A stretch of DNA of 64,000 bases from Elephas maximus indicus (Eukaryota; Chordata; Mammalia; Proboscidea; Elephantidae), in assembly GCF_024166365.1 (NCBI RefSeq), contig NC_064836.1:5828001-5892000 (forward strand). Reading direction: 5' to 3'. Below the pieces are notes generated by a model that saw only the letters and a program-made list of their open reading frames with translations, did not search any database and was not told the origin of the DNA. Below are positions 20,600 through 32,897 of the stretch, piece by piece. Made by a program: the position numbers and the translations under genes. Within the stretch, counting starts at the first letter, position 1, and the number at the start of each line of letters is the position of its first letter.

Positions 20600-21520
20600 A
20601 GACAGACTCTGTGCTGTGCTGTTTCAAGGAGAGATACACCACCTCCCACTCAGGCTGCTCTGGCTACCTGTGCTCTGGGTTTCTTGCCTTCTCACAACCA
20701 TGCACTAGGGATTATCTGCCTTTCCACAGCTTCAGTTTCTCTTCTCTACTGACCTCTTTTATCAGCATTCATAGGCTGCCCTCCCATATCATAACAAAAC
20801 AAAGTATCCCTCCCTTATTCTCACCTCCCTCTCAAGAGCCAAATTTCTGGGGGAAAAAAGTCTACCCTTCTTTCCTTGCCTCCCACTTTCTCCTAACTCA
20901 TGCCAACTAAGTTTCTATCCCAACCACTCTTCAGGCACGGCTTTCACTAAGGGCACCAATCACCTCTGGTGACTAAATCCAGTGGACACTTTCCTTTTTT
21001 TTTTTAAACTTTACTGTGCCTTAGGTGAAAGTTTACAGTGCAAATTAGTTTCTCATTTAAAAATTTATATGCAAATTGCTTCGTGACATTGGTTGCAATC
21101 CCAGCAATGTGTCAGTACTCTTCTCCTTTCCACCCTGGGTTCCCCTTGTCCATTTGTCCAGCTTTCTTGTCCCTTCCTGCCTTCTAGTCTTGCTTTTGGG
21201 CAGGGGTTGCCCATTTGGTCTTGTATACTTGATTGAACCAAGAAGCACCTTCCTCACGGTTGTTGTTTTTTGTTTTACAGGCCTGTCTAATCTTTGGCTG
21301 AAAAGTGAGCTTTGGAAGTGGCTTCAGTTCTGAGTGAGCAGGGTGCATTGGACACTTTGCAACTGCTGTCTTTTACCCTTTTATCTTCTCCCTACTTTTC
21401 TCCTCATCTCTGATTGCTCCTCAGACCCTTTTACTGGCTGCTCCTGCTCTACCTAAATGTCAGTATTGGAGTGTCTCAGGTGTCTGTATTAAATACCTTT
21501 CCATCTATTTACTGTTCCTA
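20600..21520 (+). mobile_element. L2-clade LINE fossil, RT region, split by L1
   Basis: Plus-strand L2-like coding remnant. The left part ends with gggcaccaatcacctctggt, gactaaatccagtggacact. The right part (21359-21520) has tcagtattggagtgtctcag and gtctgtattaaatacctttc, corresponding to the GVPQGSVLGP-type RT motif in degenerate form. An L1 fragment inserted between the halves. Confidence 0.5.
20993..21348 (-). mobile_element. L1 3' UTR fragment with perfect TSD
   Basis: Minus-strand L1 3' end: poly(T), actttactgtgccttaggtg, aaagtttacagtgcaaatta, then the pyrimidine-rich block with cttctagtcttgcttttggg. It is flanked by a perfect 10-bp duplication TGGACACTTT at 20983-20992 and 21349-21358, and the L2 coding remnant resumes on the right. 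Confidence 0.88.
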
Positions 21521-21542
21521 AGTGATGTCACTTGCTTTCAAT

Positions 21543-21605
21543 TTCCACTAGAGTGCTGATTAAACCACTTCCTAGCTGAGACCTTGGGCAAGTTGCTCAA
21601 TCCAA
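21543..21605 (+). repeat. MIR core fragment
   Basis: Short plus-strand fragment: accacttcctagctgagacc, ttgggcaagttgctcaatcc. It matches the MIR core pattern, but the flanks are not recognisable. Confidence 0.55.
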
Positions 21606-21829
21606 TTAATTAATTATCTACTCAATACTTGTTTGTTAAGCCAATGCCACCTTAGATGCTGCAGATACAGTCTGACCAAGGGACACTCCTTGCACTTAAG
21701 AAAATCAGAGTCTCTGATCATTTTTTGAGTCTTTTTCCTCTCGTGTATAATAGGGAGAAATTAGTTGTAAGGTTTTTATTAATTATACTAAAAAATACAA
21801 ATACTATCTGCTTAAGTATTACATACAAG

Positions 21830-22062
21830 TATGATTATTTTAATCCATTTTTTTTACTCTGCTAAGTACTTCTTATGTACGATCTCATTGAATTTCACAA
21901 CTGTCTTGTAAGGTGGATATCATTACCCTTGATTTACGATTGAGAAAGCTGAGACTCAGAGAGCTAAGGAAATCTTCTCAAGGTCACATGGCTAGGAAGT
22001 GGCAGAACAAAAATTCAAACCCAGGTCTGTCTGACTCCAAAGCCCATACCTTTACTGCTATA
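21830..22062 (-). repeat. MIR, nearly complete
   Basis: Reverse-strand MIR: gtacgatctcattgaatttc, agaaagctgagactcagaga, aggtcacatggctaggaagt, caaacccaggtctgtctgac, aaagcccatacctttactgc. It lies immediately left of the (taa)n where the full-length L1 inserted. Confidence 0.85.
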
Positions 22063-22087
22063 ATAATAATAATAATAAATATGGTTA

Positions 22088-23372
22088 AGAGGCAGAGCCA
22101 AGATGGCAGAATAGACAGACTCTTCCGTGGAGCCCTCTTTACAACAAAGACCCGAAAAAACAAGTGAAATGAGTATATTTGGGAGAAGCTGGGACCCCTG
22201 AGCATCAAAGGCAAGCTTAGACAACGAACTGAGGGGCAGGGGGAGGAAGAGGAGAGGCCGTTCAGAAGCGGAGAGGGGTTGCCAGACCTGAATCACGGGG
22301 AGCCCTCAGGCACCATTCCTGGAGCTGCGGGGGCGGAGGCTGTGGCGGGCTGGTCCCAGTGTTCTGCTGCAGTTTCCTCAGGGAGAAACACCCAGCCACA
22401 GAGCCCACTCACATCTCTGGAACCTGAGGAGAACGGCACTCTCGGTAAAAGCTAAGTCCTTGCGTATATTTTACCGCGCTCCCCCCACCCACAAGCCGGC
22501 TTCGGCAGCTGAATCCCTGGGCCTGAGATACACCCTGGTGAGCACCTAGAGCCATCCTCCTGGCCTTGGGGAAAGAAAAAAATTGCAACTGGGGGGAAAA
22601 GATAATTTGCTAGCTCCATTAACCAGGGGAGCTCAGGACAGAAGTGGCTCCTGTCCAGGCATAAACTGTCCTTGGACCTTGAGCACCTTTCCCTTCTGCA
22701 TGGACCTGTGTGGGCCTATTTCGGGAGAATAGGCCCTTGCTGGCAAACTCCAACCATTTCAGCTGTGTGGTGGATAGGTGGGTGTTTGACGTTTGACATT
22801 GCTTTGCCATTTAAACAAGTCCTCACCTACCCACATCAGGGACCTAAGGACTGGTAGCTCCACTCAAGTCACCCAGCTACCCGCGACAGGGGTCCAAAGA
22901 TAACTGGTACCTCCCAGTTCTTATAACCAAAAACTTTGGGTGCCCATGGTCCCTCTGCAGAACCCACCCACCAGCACGCCCTAGGGAACAGAGACACGTT
23001 TTCCTCAGAGACATTTGGGGGTCAGTTCTCAGCCCCTTGCCTCATTCAGAGTGTGACCCCCTGCTGCAATCAGATACCAGTATATACACCAATCACCCCT
23101 GCCCCTCTAAGACTGTAGGACAGAGCCTATACCACACACTTCATATCAGCTTCCTGGACACCTGAGCTGAATTCATACAAGAAAACTGAATGGACTCCTA
23201 GAGTGATATACCTGATAACAGCTCTAGCCAGCTGGGGACAGGACACCAGAGCTCCAAAGGTGAAAATAACCAAGCTAGCTCACTCAAGCAACCCATAGGG
23301 GTATACCAAAATAAAACAAAGCAAGCAGCTACGACTCAGTAAGGAAGCATAAACTAATACAATAACTTATAG
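22088..23372 (+). promoter_or_regulatory. L1 5' UTR with internal promoter region
   Basis: The element begins agaggcagagccaagatggc, the usual kind of L1 start, and runs through a GC-rich first half (for example gctgcgggggcggaggctgt at about 22325) before becoming A-rich ahead of ORF1. L1 transcription normally starts at the 5' end from an internal RNA polymerase II promoter. A complete 5' end is unusual among the L1 copies here, as the other five are all 3' fragments. Present promoter activity cannot be judged. Confidence 0.7.
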
Positions 23373-24375
23373 ATGGCTTGGAGACAACAGTCAATATCAA
23401 GTCACATAAAGAAACAGACCATGATCACCTCAACAGGCTCTCAAAGCAAAGAATCCAGGGATCTTTTAGATGAAAACACATTCTTGGAATTACCAGATGA
23501 AGAATACAAAAGTTTGATATACAGAACCCTTCAAGACATCAGGAAGGAAATGAGGCAATATGCAGAACAAGCCAAGGAACACACAGATAAAGCAACCGAA
23601 GAAATTAGAGAGATTATTCAGGAACATAATGAAAAGTATAATAAGCTGGAAAAATCCATAGACAGACAGCAATCAGAAATTCAGAAGATTAATAATAAAA
23701 TTACAGAATTAGAGAACTCAATAGAAAGTCAGAGGAGCAGAACTGAGCAAGTAGAAGCTAGAATTTTGGAACTCGAAGATAAATCACTTGGCACAAATAT
23801 ATTTGAAGAAAAATCAGATAAAAGAATTAAAAAAAACAAAGAAACCTTAAGAATCATGTGGGACTCTATCAAAAGAAATAACCTATGAGGGATTGGAGTA
23901 CCAGAACAGGGAGGGATAACAGAAAATACAGAGAAAATTGTTGAAGATTTGTTGGCAGAAAACCTCCCTGATATTGTGAAAGATGAGACTATATCTATCC
24001 AAGATGCTCATCGAACTCCACATAAGGTAGGTCTTAAAAGAAAGTCACCAAGACATATTATAATCAAGCTTGCCAAAACCAAAGATAAAGAGACAATTAT
24101 AAAGAGCAGTGAGGGATAACAGAAAAGTCACCTACAAAGGAGAGCCAATAAGAATAAGCTCAGACTACTCGGCAGCAACCATGTAGGCAAGAAGGCAATG
24201 GGATGACATATTTAAAAAACTGAAGGAAAAATATTGCCTGCCAAGAATCATATATCCATCAAAACTGTCTCTTAAATATGAAGGTGAAATTAAGACATTT
24301 CCAGATAAACACAAGCTGAGGGAATTTGTAAAAACCAAACCAGAACTACAAGAAATACTAAAGGGAGTTCTTTGA
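23373..24375 (+). pseudogene. L1 ORF1 (RNA-binding chaperone), broken
   Basis: L1 ORF1p is an RNA-binding, trimeric coiled-coil chaperone of the L1 ribonucleoprotein. The first 171 codons are open and contain a long coiled coil rich in E, K and Q (about residues 40-140). A TGA at 23886-23888 follows KRNNL, where the RRM-like domain begins. Further on, a TAA at 24117-24119, a nearby frameshift and a TAG at 24184-24186 disrupt the C-terminal domain. The family's C-terminal stretch is still recognisable by RIIYPSKLSLKYEGEIKTF and ends at TGA 24373-24375. At about 333 codons the original length fits the family. Confidence 0.85.
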
Positions 24376-24839
24376 TTAGAAAATCAGTAATATCAAGTAT
24401 CAACCCAAGACTAGAACACTGGGCAGAACAATCAGAAGTCAACCCAGACAGGGAAATCCAAAAAAACAAAGCAAGATGAAAAAAAGTCCAACACAGGGTA
24501 ATGTCAAAGTTATTATATAAAAGAAGACAACATTAAAATAATAAAGAGGGACTAAGAAATGTAATCATACACCTTCCATATGGAGAGGAAGATACGGCAA
24601 TACAAAGAAATAAAAGTTAGTTTTAAATTTAGAAAAATTGGGGTAAATAATAAGGTAACCACAAGGGAGACAAACTATCCTACTCATCAAAATAAAATAC
24701 AAGGGAAAAATACAGACTCAGCAGAAACAAAATCAACAGCAACAAACATGAGGAAAGGACAATGTATAAAGAAAATCTACTCAGCACATAAAATCAAGTG
24801 GGAAAAAGAAAATGTCAACACACAAAAAAAGACATCAAA

Positions 24840-27800
24840 ATGACAGCACTATAATTCATACCTATCCATAATTACCCTGAATGTCAATGGACTAAATGCA
24901 CCAACAAAGAGACAGAGAGTGGCAGAATGGATTATAAAACAAGATCCATCTATATGCTGCCTACAAGAGACACACCTTAGACTTAGAGACACAAACTAGA
25001 ACTCAAAAGATGGAAAAAATATATCAAGCAAACAACAATCAAAAAAGAGCAGGAGTGGCAATATTAATTTCTGACAAAATAGACCTTAAAGTTAAATCCA
25101 TCAGAAAGGATAAGGAAGTACACTATATAATGATAAGAGGGACAATACACCAAGAAGATATAACTGTATTAAATATTTATGCACCCAATGACAGGGCTGC
25201 AAGATTCGTAAAACAAACTCTATCAGCATTGAAAAGTAAGATAGACAGCTCCACAATAATAGTAGGAGACTTAAACACACCACTTTCGGTGAAGGACAGG
25301 ACATCTAGAAAGAAGCTCAATAAAGACAAGGAAGATCTAAATGCCACAATCAACCAACTTGACCTCGTAGACATATACAGAACACTTCACCCAACAGCAA
25401 CCAAGTATACTTTCTTTTCTAGTGCACATGGAACATTCTCTAGAATAGACTACGTATTAGGTCATAAACTAAGCCTTAGCAGAATCCAAAACATTGAAAT
25501 ATTACAAAGCATCTTCTCTGACCATAAGGCCATAAAAGTGGAAATGAATAACAGGCAAAGCAGGGAAAAGAAATCAAACGCTTGGAAACTGAACAACACC
25601 CTGCTCAAAAAAGACTGGGTTATAGAAGACATTAAGGATGGAATAAAGCAATTCATAGAATCCGATGAGAATGAAAACACTTCCTATCAGAACCTTTGGG
25701 ACACAGCAAAAGCAGTGCTCAGAGGCCAATTTATATCAATAAATGCACACCTCCAAAAAGAAGAAAGGGCCAAAATCAGAGAATTATCCCTACAACTTGA
25801 ACAAATAGAAAGAGAGCAACAAAAGAAACCCACAGGCACCAGAAGAAAACAAATAATAAAAATTAGAGCTGAACTAAATGAAATAGAAAACAGAAAAACA
25901 ACTGAAAGAATTAACAAGACCAAAAGATGGTTTTTAAAAAAAAATCAACAAAATTGATAAACCACTGGCCAAACTGACAAAAGAAAAACAGAAAAGGAAG
26001 CAAATAATCCAAATAAGAAATGAGATGGGTGATATTACAACAGACCCAACTGAAATTAAAAGAATCATATCAGATTACTATGAAAAAGTATATTCAAACA
26101 AATTTGAAAACCTAGACGAAACGGATGAATTCCTAGAAACACACTACCTACCTAAACTAACACAAACAGAGAAAGAACAACTAAATAGACCCATAACAAA
26201 AGAAGAGATTGAAACGGTAATCAAAAAACTCCCCCCCCCCAAAAAAGCCCTGGTCCGGAAGACTTCACTGCAGAGTTCTACCAAACTTTCAGAAAAGAGT
26301 TAACACCAGTACTACTGAAGGTATTTCAGAGCATAGAAAAGGACGGAATACTACCAAACTCATTCTATGAAGCTACCATATCCCTGATACCAAAACCAGG
26401 TAAAGACACCAAAAGAAAAGAAAATTAGAGACCAATATCACCCATGAATGTAGATGCAGAAATCCTCAACAAAATTGTAGCCAATAGAATTCAACAACAT
26501 ATCAAAAAAATAATTCACCATGCCCAAGTGGGATTCATACCAGGTATGCAGGGATGGTTCAACCTTAGAAAATTAATGTAATCCACCACATAAATAAAAC
26601 AAAAGACAAGAATCACATGACTTTATCAATTGATGCAGAAAAGGCATTTGACAAAGTTTAACACTCATTCATGATAAAAATTCTCAGCTAAATAGGAATA
26701 GAAGGAAAATTCCTCAGCATAATAAAGGGCATTTATACAAAGCCAACAGCCAACATCACCCTAAATGGAGAGAGCCTGAAAACATTCCCACTGAGATCGG
26801 GAACCAGACAAGGGTGCCCTTTATCACCACTCTGATTCAACATTGTGCTGGAAGTCCTAGCCAGAGCAATTAGGCTAGATAAAGAAATAAAGCGCATCCA
26901 GATTGGCAAGGAAGAAGTAAAAGTATCTCTATTTGCAGGTGACATGATCTTATATACAGAAAACCCTAAGGAATCTTCCAGAAAGCTACTGAAACTAATA
27001 GAAGAGTTCAGCAGAGTATTGGGATACAAGATAAACATACAAAAGTCAATTGGATTCCTCTACACCAACAAAAAGAACATCGAAGAGGAAATCATCAAAT
27101 CAATGCCATTTACAGTAGCCCCCAAGAAGATAAAATACTTAGGAATAAATCTTACCAGAGAGGTAAAAGACTTATACAAGAAAACTACAGTACACTTCTG
27201 CAAGAAACCAGAAGAGACTTACATAAGTGGAAGAACATGCCTTGCTCTTGGATAGGAAGACTTAACGTTATAAAAATGTCTATTCTACCAAAAGTGATCT
27301 ATACATTTAATGCAATTCTGATCCCAAACCCAAGGACTTTCTTTAATGAGATGGAGAAACAAATCACCAATTTCATACGGGAGGGAAAGAGGCCCCGGAT
27401 AAATAAGGCATTAGTGAAAAAGAAGAACAAAGTGGGAGGCCTTACTTTACCTGATTTTAGAACGTATTATACCGCCACAGTAGTCAAAACAGCCTGGTAC
27501 TGGTACAACAACAGATACATGGACCAATGGAACAGAATTGAGAATCCAGACATAAAGCCATCCACATATGAGCAGTTGATATTTGACAAAGGCCCAAAGT
27601 CAGTTAAATGTGGAAAATAAAATCTTCTTAACAAATGGTGCTGGCATAACTGGATATCCATCTGCAAAAAAATGGAACAAGACCCATACCTCACTCCCTG
27701 CACAAAAACTAACTCAAAATGGATCAAGGGCCTAAATATAAAATCTAAAACGATAAAGATCATGGAAGAAAAAATAGGGACAACATTAGGAGCCCTAATA

Positions 27801-28631
27801 CACGGCATTAACAGTATACAAAACATTATTAAGAATTTAGAAGAAAAACTGGATAAATGGGAGCTCCTAAAAATCAAACACCTATGCTCATCCAAAGACT
27901 TCACTAAAAGAGTAAAAAGACTACCTACGGACTGGGAAAAAGTTTTTAGTTATGACACTTCCAATCAGCGCTTGATCTCTAAAATCTACATGACACTGCA
28001 AAAACTCAATTACAAAAAGACAAATAACCCAATTAAAAAATGGGCAAAAGATATGAATAGACATGTTACTAAAGAAGACATCCAGGTAGCTAACAGATAT
28101 ATCAGGAAATGTTCGCGATCATTAGCCATTAGAGAAATGCAGACCAAAAGTACAATGAGATTTCATTTCACTCCAACGAGGCTGGCATTAATCCAAAAAA
28201 CACAAAATAATAAATGTTGGAGAGCCTGTGGAGAGATTGGAACACTTCTACACTGCTGGTGGGCATGTCAAATGGTACTATCACTTTGGAAATCAATTTG
28301 GTGCTTCCTTCAAAAGCTAGAAATAGAACTACCATACGATCCAGCAATCCCACTCCTTGGAATATATCCTAGAGAAATAAGAGCCTTAACATGAACAGAT
28401 ATATGCACACCCATGTTTACTGCAGCACTGTTTACAATAGCAAAAAGATGGAACCAACCAAGGTGCCCATCAACGGATGAATGGATAAATAAATTATGGT
28501 ATATTCACACAATGGAATACTACGCATCAATAAAGAACAGTGAGGAATCTGTGAAAGATTTCATAACATGGAGGAAACTGGAAGGCATTATGCTGAGTGA
28601 AATTAGTTGCAAAAGGACAAATATTGTATAA
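24840..28631 (+). pseudogene. L1 ORF2 (endonuclease and reverse transcriptase), broken
   Basis: ORF2p nicks target DNA and primes reverse transcription there. The endonuclease domain is recognisable in order: LNVNGLNAP at about 24871, CCLQETHL at about 24957, VGDLNTPL at about 25261 and SDHKAIKV at about 25518. The RT region shows [20 protein letters not shown] and [10 protein letters not shown]. The catalytic motif normally FADD reads FAGD because codon 26938-26940 is GGT. The cysteine-rich C-terminus is present (CWRACGEIGTLLHCWWAC). Disruptions include early stops near 24852 and 24998, a TGA at 25955-25957 after an A-run, a shift in the C-run near 26230-26241, a TAG near 26427 and a stop near 27618. 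Confidence 0.9.
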
Positions 28632-29650
28632 GACCACTATTATAAGAACTTGAGAAATAGTTTAAACTGAGAAGAAAACATTCTTATGTGGTTATGAGAG
28701 GGGGGAGGGAGGGAGGGTGGGAGAGGGACATTCACTAATTAGATAGTAGATAAGAACCACTTTAAAAGGGTGAAGGGAAAGGCAGCACAAATACAGGGGA
28801 GGTCAGCACAATTGGACTAAACCAAAAGCAAAGAAGTTACCTGAATAAACCGTGTGCTTCGAAGGCCAGCATAGCAGGGGCAGGGGTCTGGGGACCATGG
28901 TTTCAGGGGACATCTAAGTCAATTGGCATAATAAAATCTATTAAGAAAACATTCTGCATCCCACTTTGAAGAGTGGCGTCTGGGGTCTTAAACGCTAGGA
29001 AGCAGCCATCTAAGATGCCTCAATTGGTCTCAACCCACCTGGATCAAAGGAGAATGAAGAACACCAAGGACACAAGGTGACTACGAGCCCAAGAGACAGA
29101 AAGGGCCACATGAACCAGAGACTACATCAGCCTGAGACCAGAAGAACCAGATGGTGCCTGCTACAACCGATAACTGCTCTGACAGGGAACGCAACAGAGA
29201 ACCCCCTGAGGGAGCAGGAGAGCAGTGGGATGCAGACCCCAAATTCTCGTAAGACCAGACGTAATGGTCTGACTGAGACTAGAAGGACCCCGCCGGTCAT
29301 GGCCCCCAGACCTTCTGTTGCCCCAGGACAGGAACCATTCCCGAAGCCAACTCTTCAGACATGGATTGGACTGGACAATGGGTTGGAGAGGGATGCTGGT
29401 GAGGAGTGAGCTTCTTGGATCAGGTGGACACTTGAGACTATGTTGGCATCTCCTGTCTGGAGGGGAGATGGGAGGGTAGAGGGGGTTAGAAGCTGGTGAA
29501 ATGGACACGGAAAGAGAGAGTGGAGGGAGAGAGCGGGCTGTCTCATTAGGGGGAGAGTAATTGGGAGTGTGTAGCAAGGTGTATATGGGTTTTTGTGTGA
29601 GAGACTGACTTGATTTGTAAACTTTCACTTAAAGCACAATAAAAATTATA
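28632..29650 (+). other. L1 3' UTR with G-quadruplex tract and poly(A) signal
   Basis: A roughly 1-kb 3' UTR. A G-rich tract at 28700-28721 (gggggagggagggagggtgg) could form a G-quadruplex, a feature known in L1 3' UTRs. It ends with ttgtaaactttcacttaaag, cacaataaaaattat, which contains the AATAAA signal. Fragments of this same UTR account for most of the other L1 pieces in the window. Open frames on its opposite strand, including one of 155 codons at 29161-29628, are by-products of base composition. Confidence 0.85.
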
Positions 29651-29664
29651 AAAAAATATAGTTA

Positions 29665-29872
29665 GTAATTCTGGCATTATGCTAAATATTTTTACATGCT
29701 GCACGTTTTAATTCTCATAGTAACTCCAGGAGATAGGTCCCAAGCTTATCCCTATTTTACAATGTGAAAATAGAGAAGTTGAGAAATTTACCTGATTGCA
29801 GATCTAGTCAGTGGTGGAGGAGACAGTCAAAAGTCTGAGCTTTTAACAGGTTAACAGTCCTGCTGCCCCAGA
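29665..29872 (-). repeat. MIR, nearly complete
   Basis: Reverse-strand MIR: tgctgcacgttttaattctc, atagtaactccaggagatag, aatagagaagttgagaaatt, then a diverged head. It abuts the right side of the L1 insertion and has the same orientation as the MIR on the left side. Confidence 0.7.
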
Positions 29873-30980
29873 AGTCCCTTGGGCAAGGGATGGTGCAGTT
29901 TAGCTGGTGAGATTTTGTCCCGTCCCCAATTCAATAATAGGTGCTCCATGGATATCTGTTTCATATATTGAATGGTGTCATTAGATTTCATCCTTAAAAA
30001 AAAAAAAAGGAGAATATTTTATCTTCTTAACAAAGTTTGAGAAAGCACTATACCTTATTTCTCAAGATTCTCTTTATATGATCTATTTCTCGTATAATCT
30101 ATTTGTTCTGCATCTAGAGCTGGAGGTTAGGAATAGCTTTCTTTGGGAAATCTATTTGTTTTCTTCTCATGGTCCTTAGAACCATATAATTGATCAGAAT
30201 AACCTTTTGCCTTATAATCCTGGAATCTTAAGGCCAAATCTCCAGAAAGGACTTCGTGGCTTACCTGTTTTCTTTTCTCTTTGGCCTTAATCACTCTGCT
30301 TTTTCTCCTTTGGTCCAGATATTTTAAATTTTGCCTATGTTTTTGGTAAATTGGTTCAGATCCTTTTTGGAACAAGATTTGACACAGATAATGTATGTGA
30401 AATATTTTGAAAACCGTAACTGTAATGTGCAAATGTAAGGAGATAGATACAAGAGTCCTAGTCTTTTCAACAACCAACTTACAATACAGCTATGTGTCTT
30501 AGACATGGTGAAGCAGAGGCTCGGGGCAACAGAGAGAGCCCTGAAAGTTCCCATTCTTTAGACTCATGCAAATACTCAAAGGAAGGAAGGATCCTGCAGG
30601 AACTAAGTGTTTATTATTTGGCAATTCGAGAAAGAAAGGAATTCCTCACTCTTTTAGGTATTTAGACAGCTTATTATTTTTTACAACTAATTTATTACTC
30701 TCATGTAGAAAGAACCTTATTTTCTAAGTTATTTTATGGACTTTATTCTCCAAATAATCAACTGCATTAGATCTGTATATAGTAAATATTTAAGAATACC
30801 ATGTACCTCTGTACAATTGACTACTCATAATTTTTGAAAGGGTCAAGGACAGTGTTACATATTCATTTTAACAAATTATGTTGTCATATAGAAAAGCTTC
30901 AAAAGAAAAAAAAGCATGTAATAAGTTTTATAAAATGAACAAAGGAATATATTGTAGAATCCAACCATTTATTGGGTGCC
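29873..30980. other. No gene or assignable repeat seen
   Basis: AT-rich sequence. A minus-strand frame of 116 codons at 30127-30477 is lysine-rich in its second half with no domain I recognise, and it overlaps another frame in a different phase, so I do not call it a gene. Confidence 0.4.
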
Positions 30981-31066
30981 TAGGAAATCCTACGGGAAGT
31001 TCTACTCTGTCACATTTGTGTCGCTATGAATTGGAATTGACTCAAGGGTACTCAACACCAACAACT
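30981..31066 (+). repeat. AfroSINE tail fragment
   Basis: Plus-strand 3' part of an AfroSINE: gaagttctactctgtcacat, tgtgtcgctatgaattggaa, ttgactcaagggtactcaac. Its flanks (atttattgggtgccta and caccaggcacagttctaggc) look like one older repeat split by this insertion. Confidence 0.75.
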
Positions 31067-32690
31067 ATACACCAGGCACAGTTCTAGGCACTTGGAACAC
31101 AATGATAAAAAAAAAAAACCATAGGCAAGGTCTCTGTGAACTATAAACTGGATTAACATTTTCCCCAACCCCAAATATATTTCTGTTTTAGAAGGATGCA
31201 ACTGATTTGAAAATTAGCTTATATACATAAAAAAAAAAAACATAGACATACACATTTAAAGTATATATCCAGTCAGTATGCCCATGGCAAGAAAATCCTC
31301 TTAATATTATTAAGGAATAATTCCTTTCAATGACGTATGAGATACTTCAGTAATATTCTTACTGGGTAAATCATTGAGAATTTCCTGTGGTTACTTTCAT
31401 TTGCTCAAAGATATACTGGATAATTTAGTGAAACAAATCTGTTTTAAAGAATAAGTAAATATTTAAATAGAAAACACAGAAGGCTGGGTGTTTTTTTTTA
31501 AAAAAAACTGAAGGTTTCCTTTTAAATGATTTATATGGATAATGGAATATATAGCCTTGTAAATTCATGAGAGTTTAGAGATCAGGCATGAATATTAGTG
31601 TTATCAGTACAAACTAGATATTAAAAAAAAAAGGAGGTATTATTCTAGAAAATATTTCAGATGTAAGACAAGAGAACATATTTCCTTTCAATACAGGATA
31701 ACCCAAAAACCCAAAAAAGAACACAAATATGTTTCAGTTATCTTCATCTGAACCATAAGATTTACTCCTTAGAAGTTTTGCTACTCTATCTCATTTTTCT
31801 ATTTTGACTTATAGTCAAGTCTCTTTACAATTTTTAGAACATATTCCCTAACAAAATAAATAATTAAAATATAGATGAACTGTCAAAAGGGAACATTATT
31901 TTAATGCAACATGAACATTTTGGTAATTAACATGGAAGTTAATGCTTTTAGCAGATGTAACAACATTAGACTTGTAAATTTTAATTAAAGTTAACGGTTC
32001 ATGGTATCTGTAGGGAGCAGACATCCTCTCTAGATACTGAAAACATGTCTAATATGATTAGAAATACTAACTGTAGAAAAAAGGATGGTACTATCACAGA
32101 CTATTCTTTATTTCCTATCAAACCAGCAAACTTAATCCTCTTTCAAATGAGGAAATTGGCAAGCAAATATAAATCAGTGGAAGACGTGATAATAATATTT
32201 AAGGAATGGTATCAAAAAAGTGTAAAATGTTTGTGTGTACTTACTTCCATTGCTCTATGTAGTTATCAGAGATGATTCCAAGAAAAGCAATGAAGGTATT
32301 TAGTAATTATAATCTAGGATCTAATGTGTCACCTTTAATTCTCTCTGCAGCTTCTGAAGGAGCATTGTCATCCAAAACTGGGCTTTAGGTAGCCAAGTCT
32401 AGATTTCCTAAAAGAGGAAAGACAGTTGCTTTGAACGGAAAATAAACCAAAAAACTCTGTATTAAAATGTTGCTAAAATGATGAAAATGATGGCTAATAG
32501 GGAGCCACATTTGCCAGCCATTGATAGATGCTTCGCATATAGATATGGAAAGTCTATCTATTTACATATAGGGTCAAGATTCCTTTAATATTTTCCCAAG
32601 TATCTTCTTTTCCATTAAGGCCATTAGATTCTAAACAACTCTGTTAAGGTACTTTATTTCTTCATTTCTAAGACATATCTTTTTTTACTT
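31067..32690. other. AT-rich, repeat-poor, unassigned
   Basis: About 1.6 kb of AT-rich sequence with several A-runs (31108-31119, 31230-31241, 31623-31632). I see no gene, no young transposon and no clear ancient repeat. Confidence 0.4.
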
Positions 32691-32897
32691 AAAAAACCAG
32701 GTGCCGTCAAGCCGATTCTGACTCATGGTGACCCCATGTGTGTCAGACTAGAGATGTGCTCCATAGGGTTTTCGGTGGCTGATTTTTCAAAGTAGATCAC
32801 CAGGCTCTTCTTCCAAGGTGTCCCTCGGTGGATTCCATCCTTCAATCTTTTGGTTAGCAGCTGAGCTCATTAACGCTATACACTACCCAGGGACTCC
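32691..32897 (-). repeat. AfroSINE (long subtype)
   Basis: Minus strand: accaggtgccgtcaagccga, gatgtgctccatagggtttt, tcaaagtagatcaccaggct, ggttagcagctgagctcatt, and ending actacccagggactcc. Same subtype as 1325-1520 and 56106-56299. Confidence 0.87.

Larger units (their letters stand above)
22088..29653 (+). mobile_element. Near-full-length L1 retrotransposon with TSD
   Basis: About 7.57 kb, containing a 5' UTR (22088-23372), ORF1 (23373-24375), an intergenic spacer, ORF2 (24840-28631), a 3' UTR and a short A-rich tail after aataaaaatta. Flanks AAATATGGTTA (22077-22087) and AAATATAGTTA (29654-29664) match at 10 of 11 bases and look like the target-site duplication. The insertion sits between two minus-strand MIRs, at a (taa)n tract. 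Both ORFs carry stops and frameshifts, so it cannot make functional proteins. The 3' UTR type is shared by the fragments near 3.8 and 19 kb. Confidence 0.93.

Noticed and set aside
23490-23672. 60-codon minus-strand membrane-like frame
   Set aside because: Antisense of the ORF1 coiled coil. The A-rich sense strand gives hydrophobic antisense translations.
27467-27904. 145-codon frame antisense to L1 ORF2
   Set aside because: A shadow of the A-rich ORF2 coding strand. No recognisable domain.
29161-29628. 155-codon frame antisense to the L1 3' UTR
   Set aside because: Similar antisense frames occur in the other copies of the same UTR (19069-19377 and near 3770-3952). They share sequence because the UTR is shared. 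No domain, no promoter, and the frame is not kept intact between copies.
30127-30477. 116-codon minus-strand frame as a small gene
   Set aside because: No start context, no domain, and it overlaps another frame in a different phase in AT-rich sequence.
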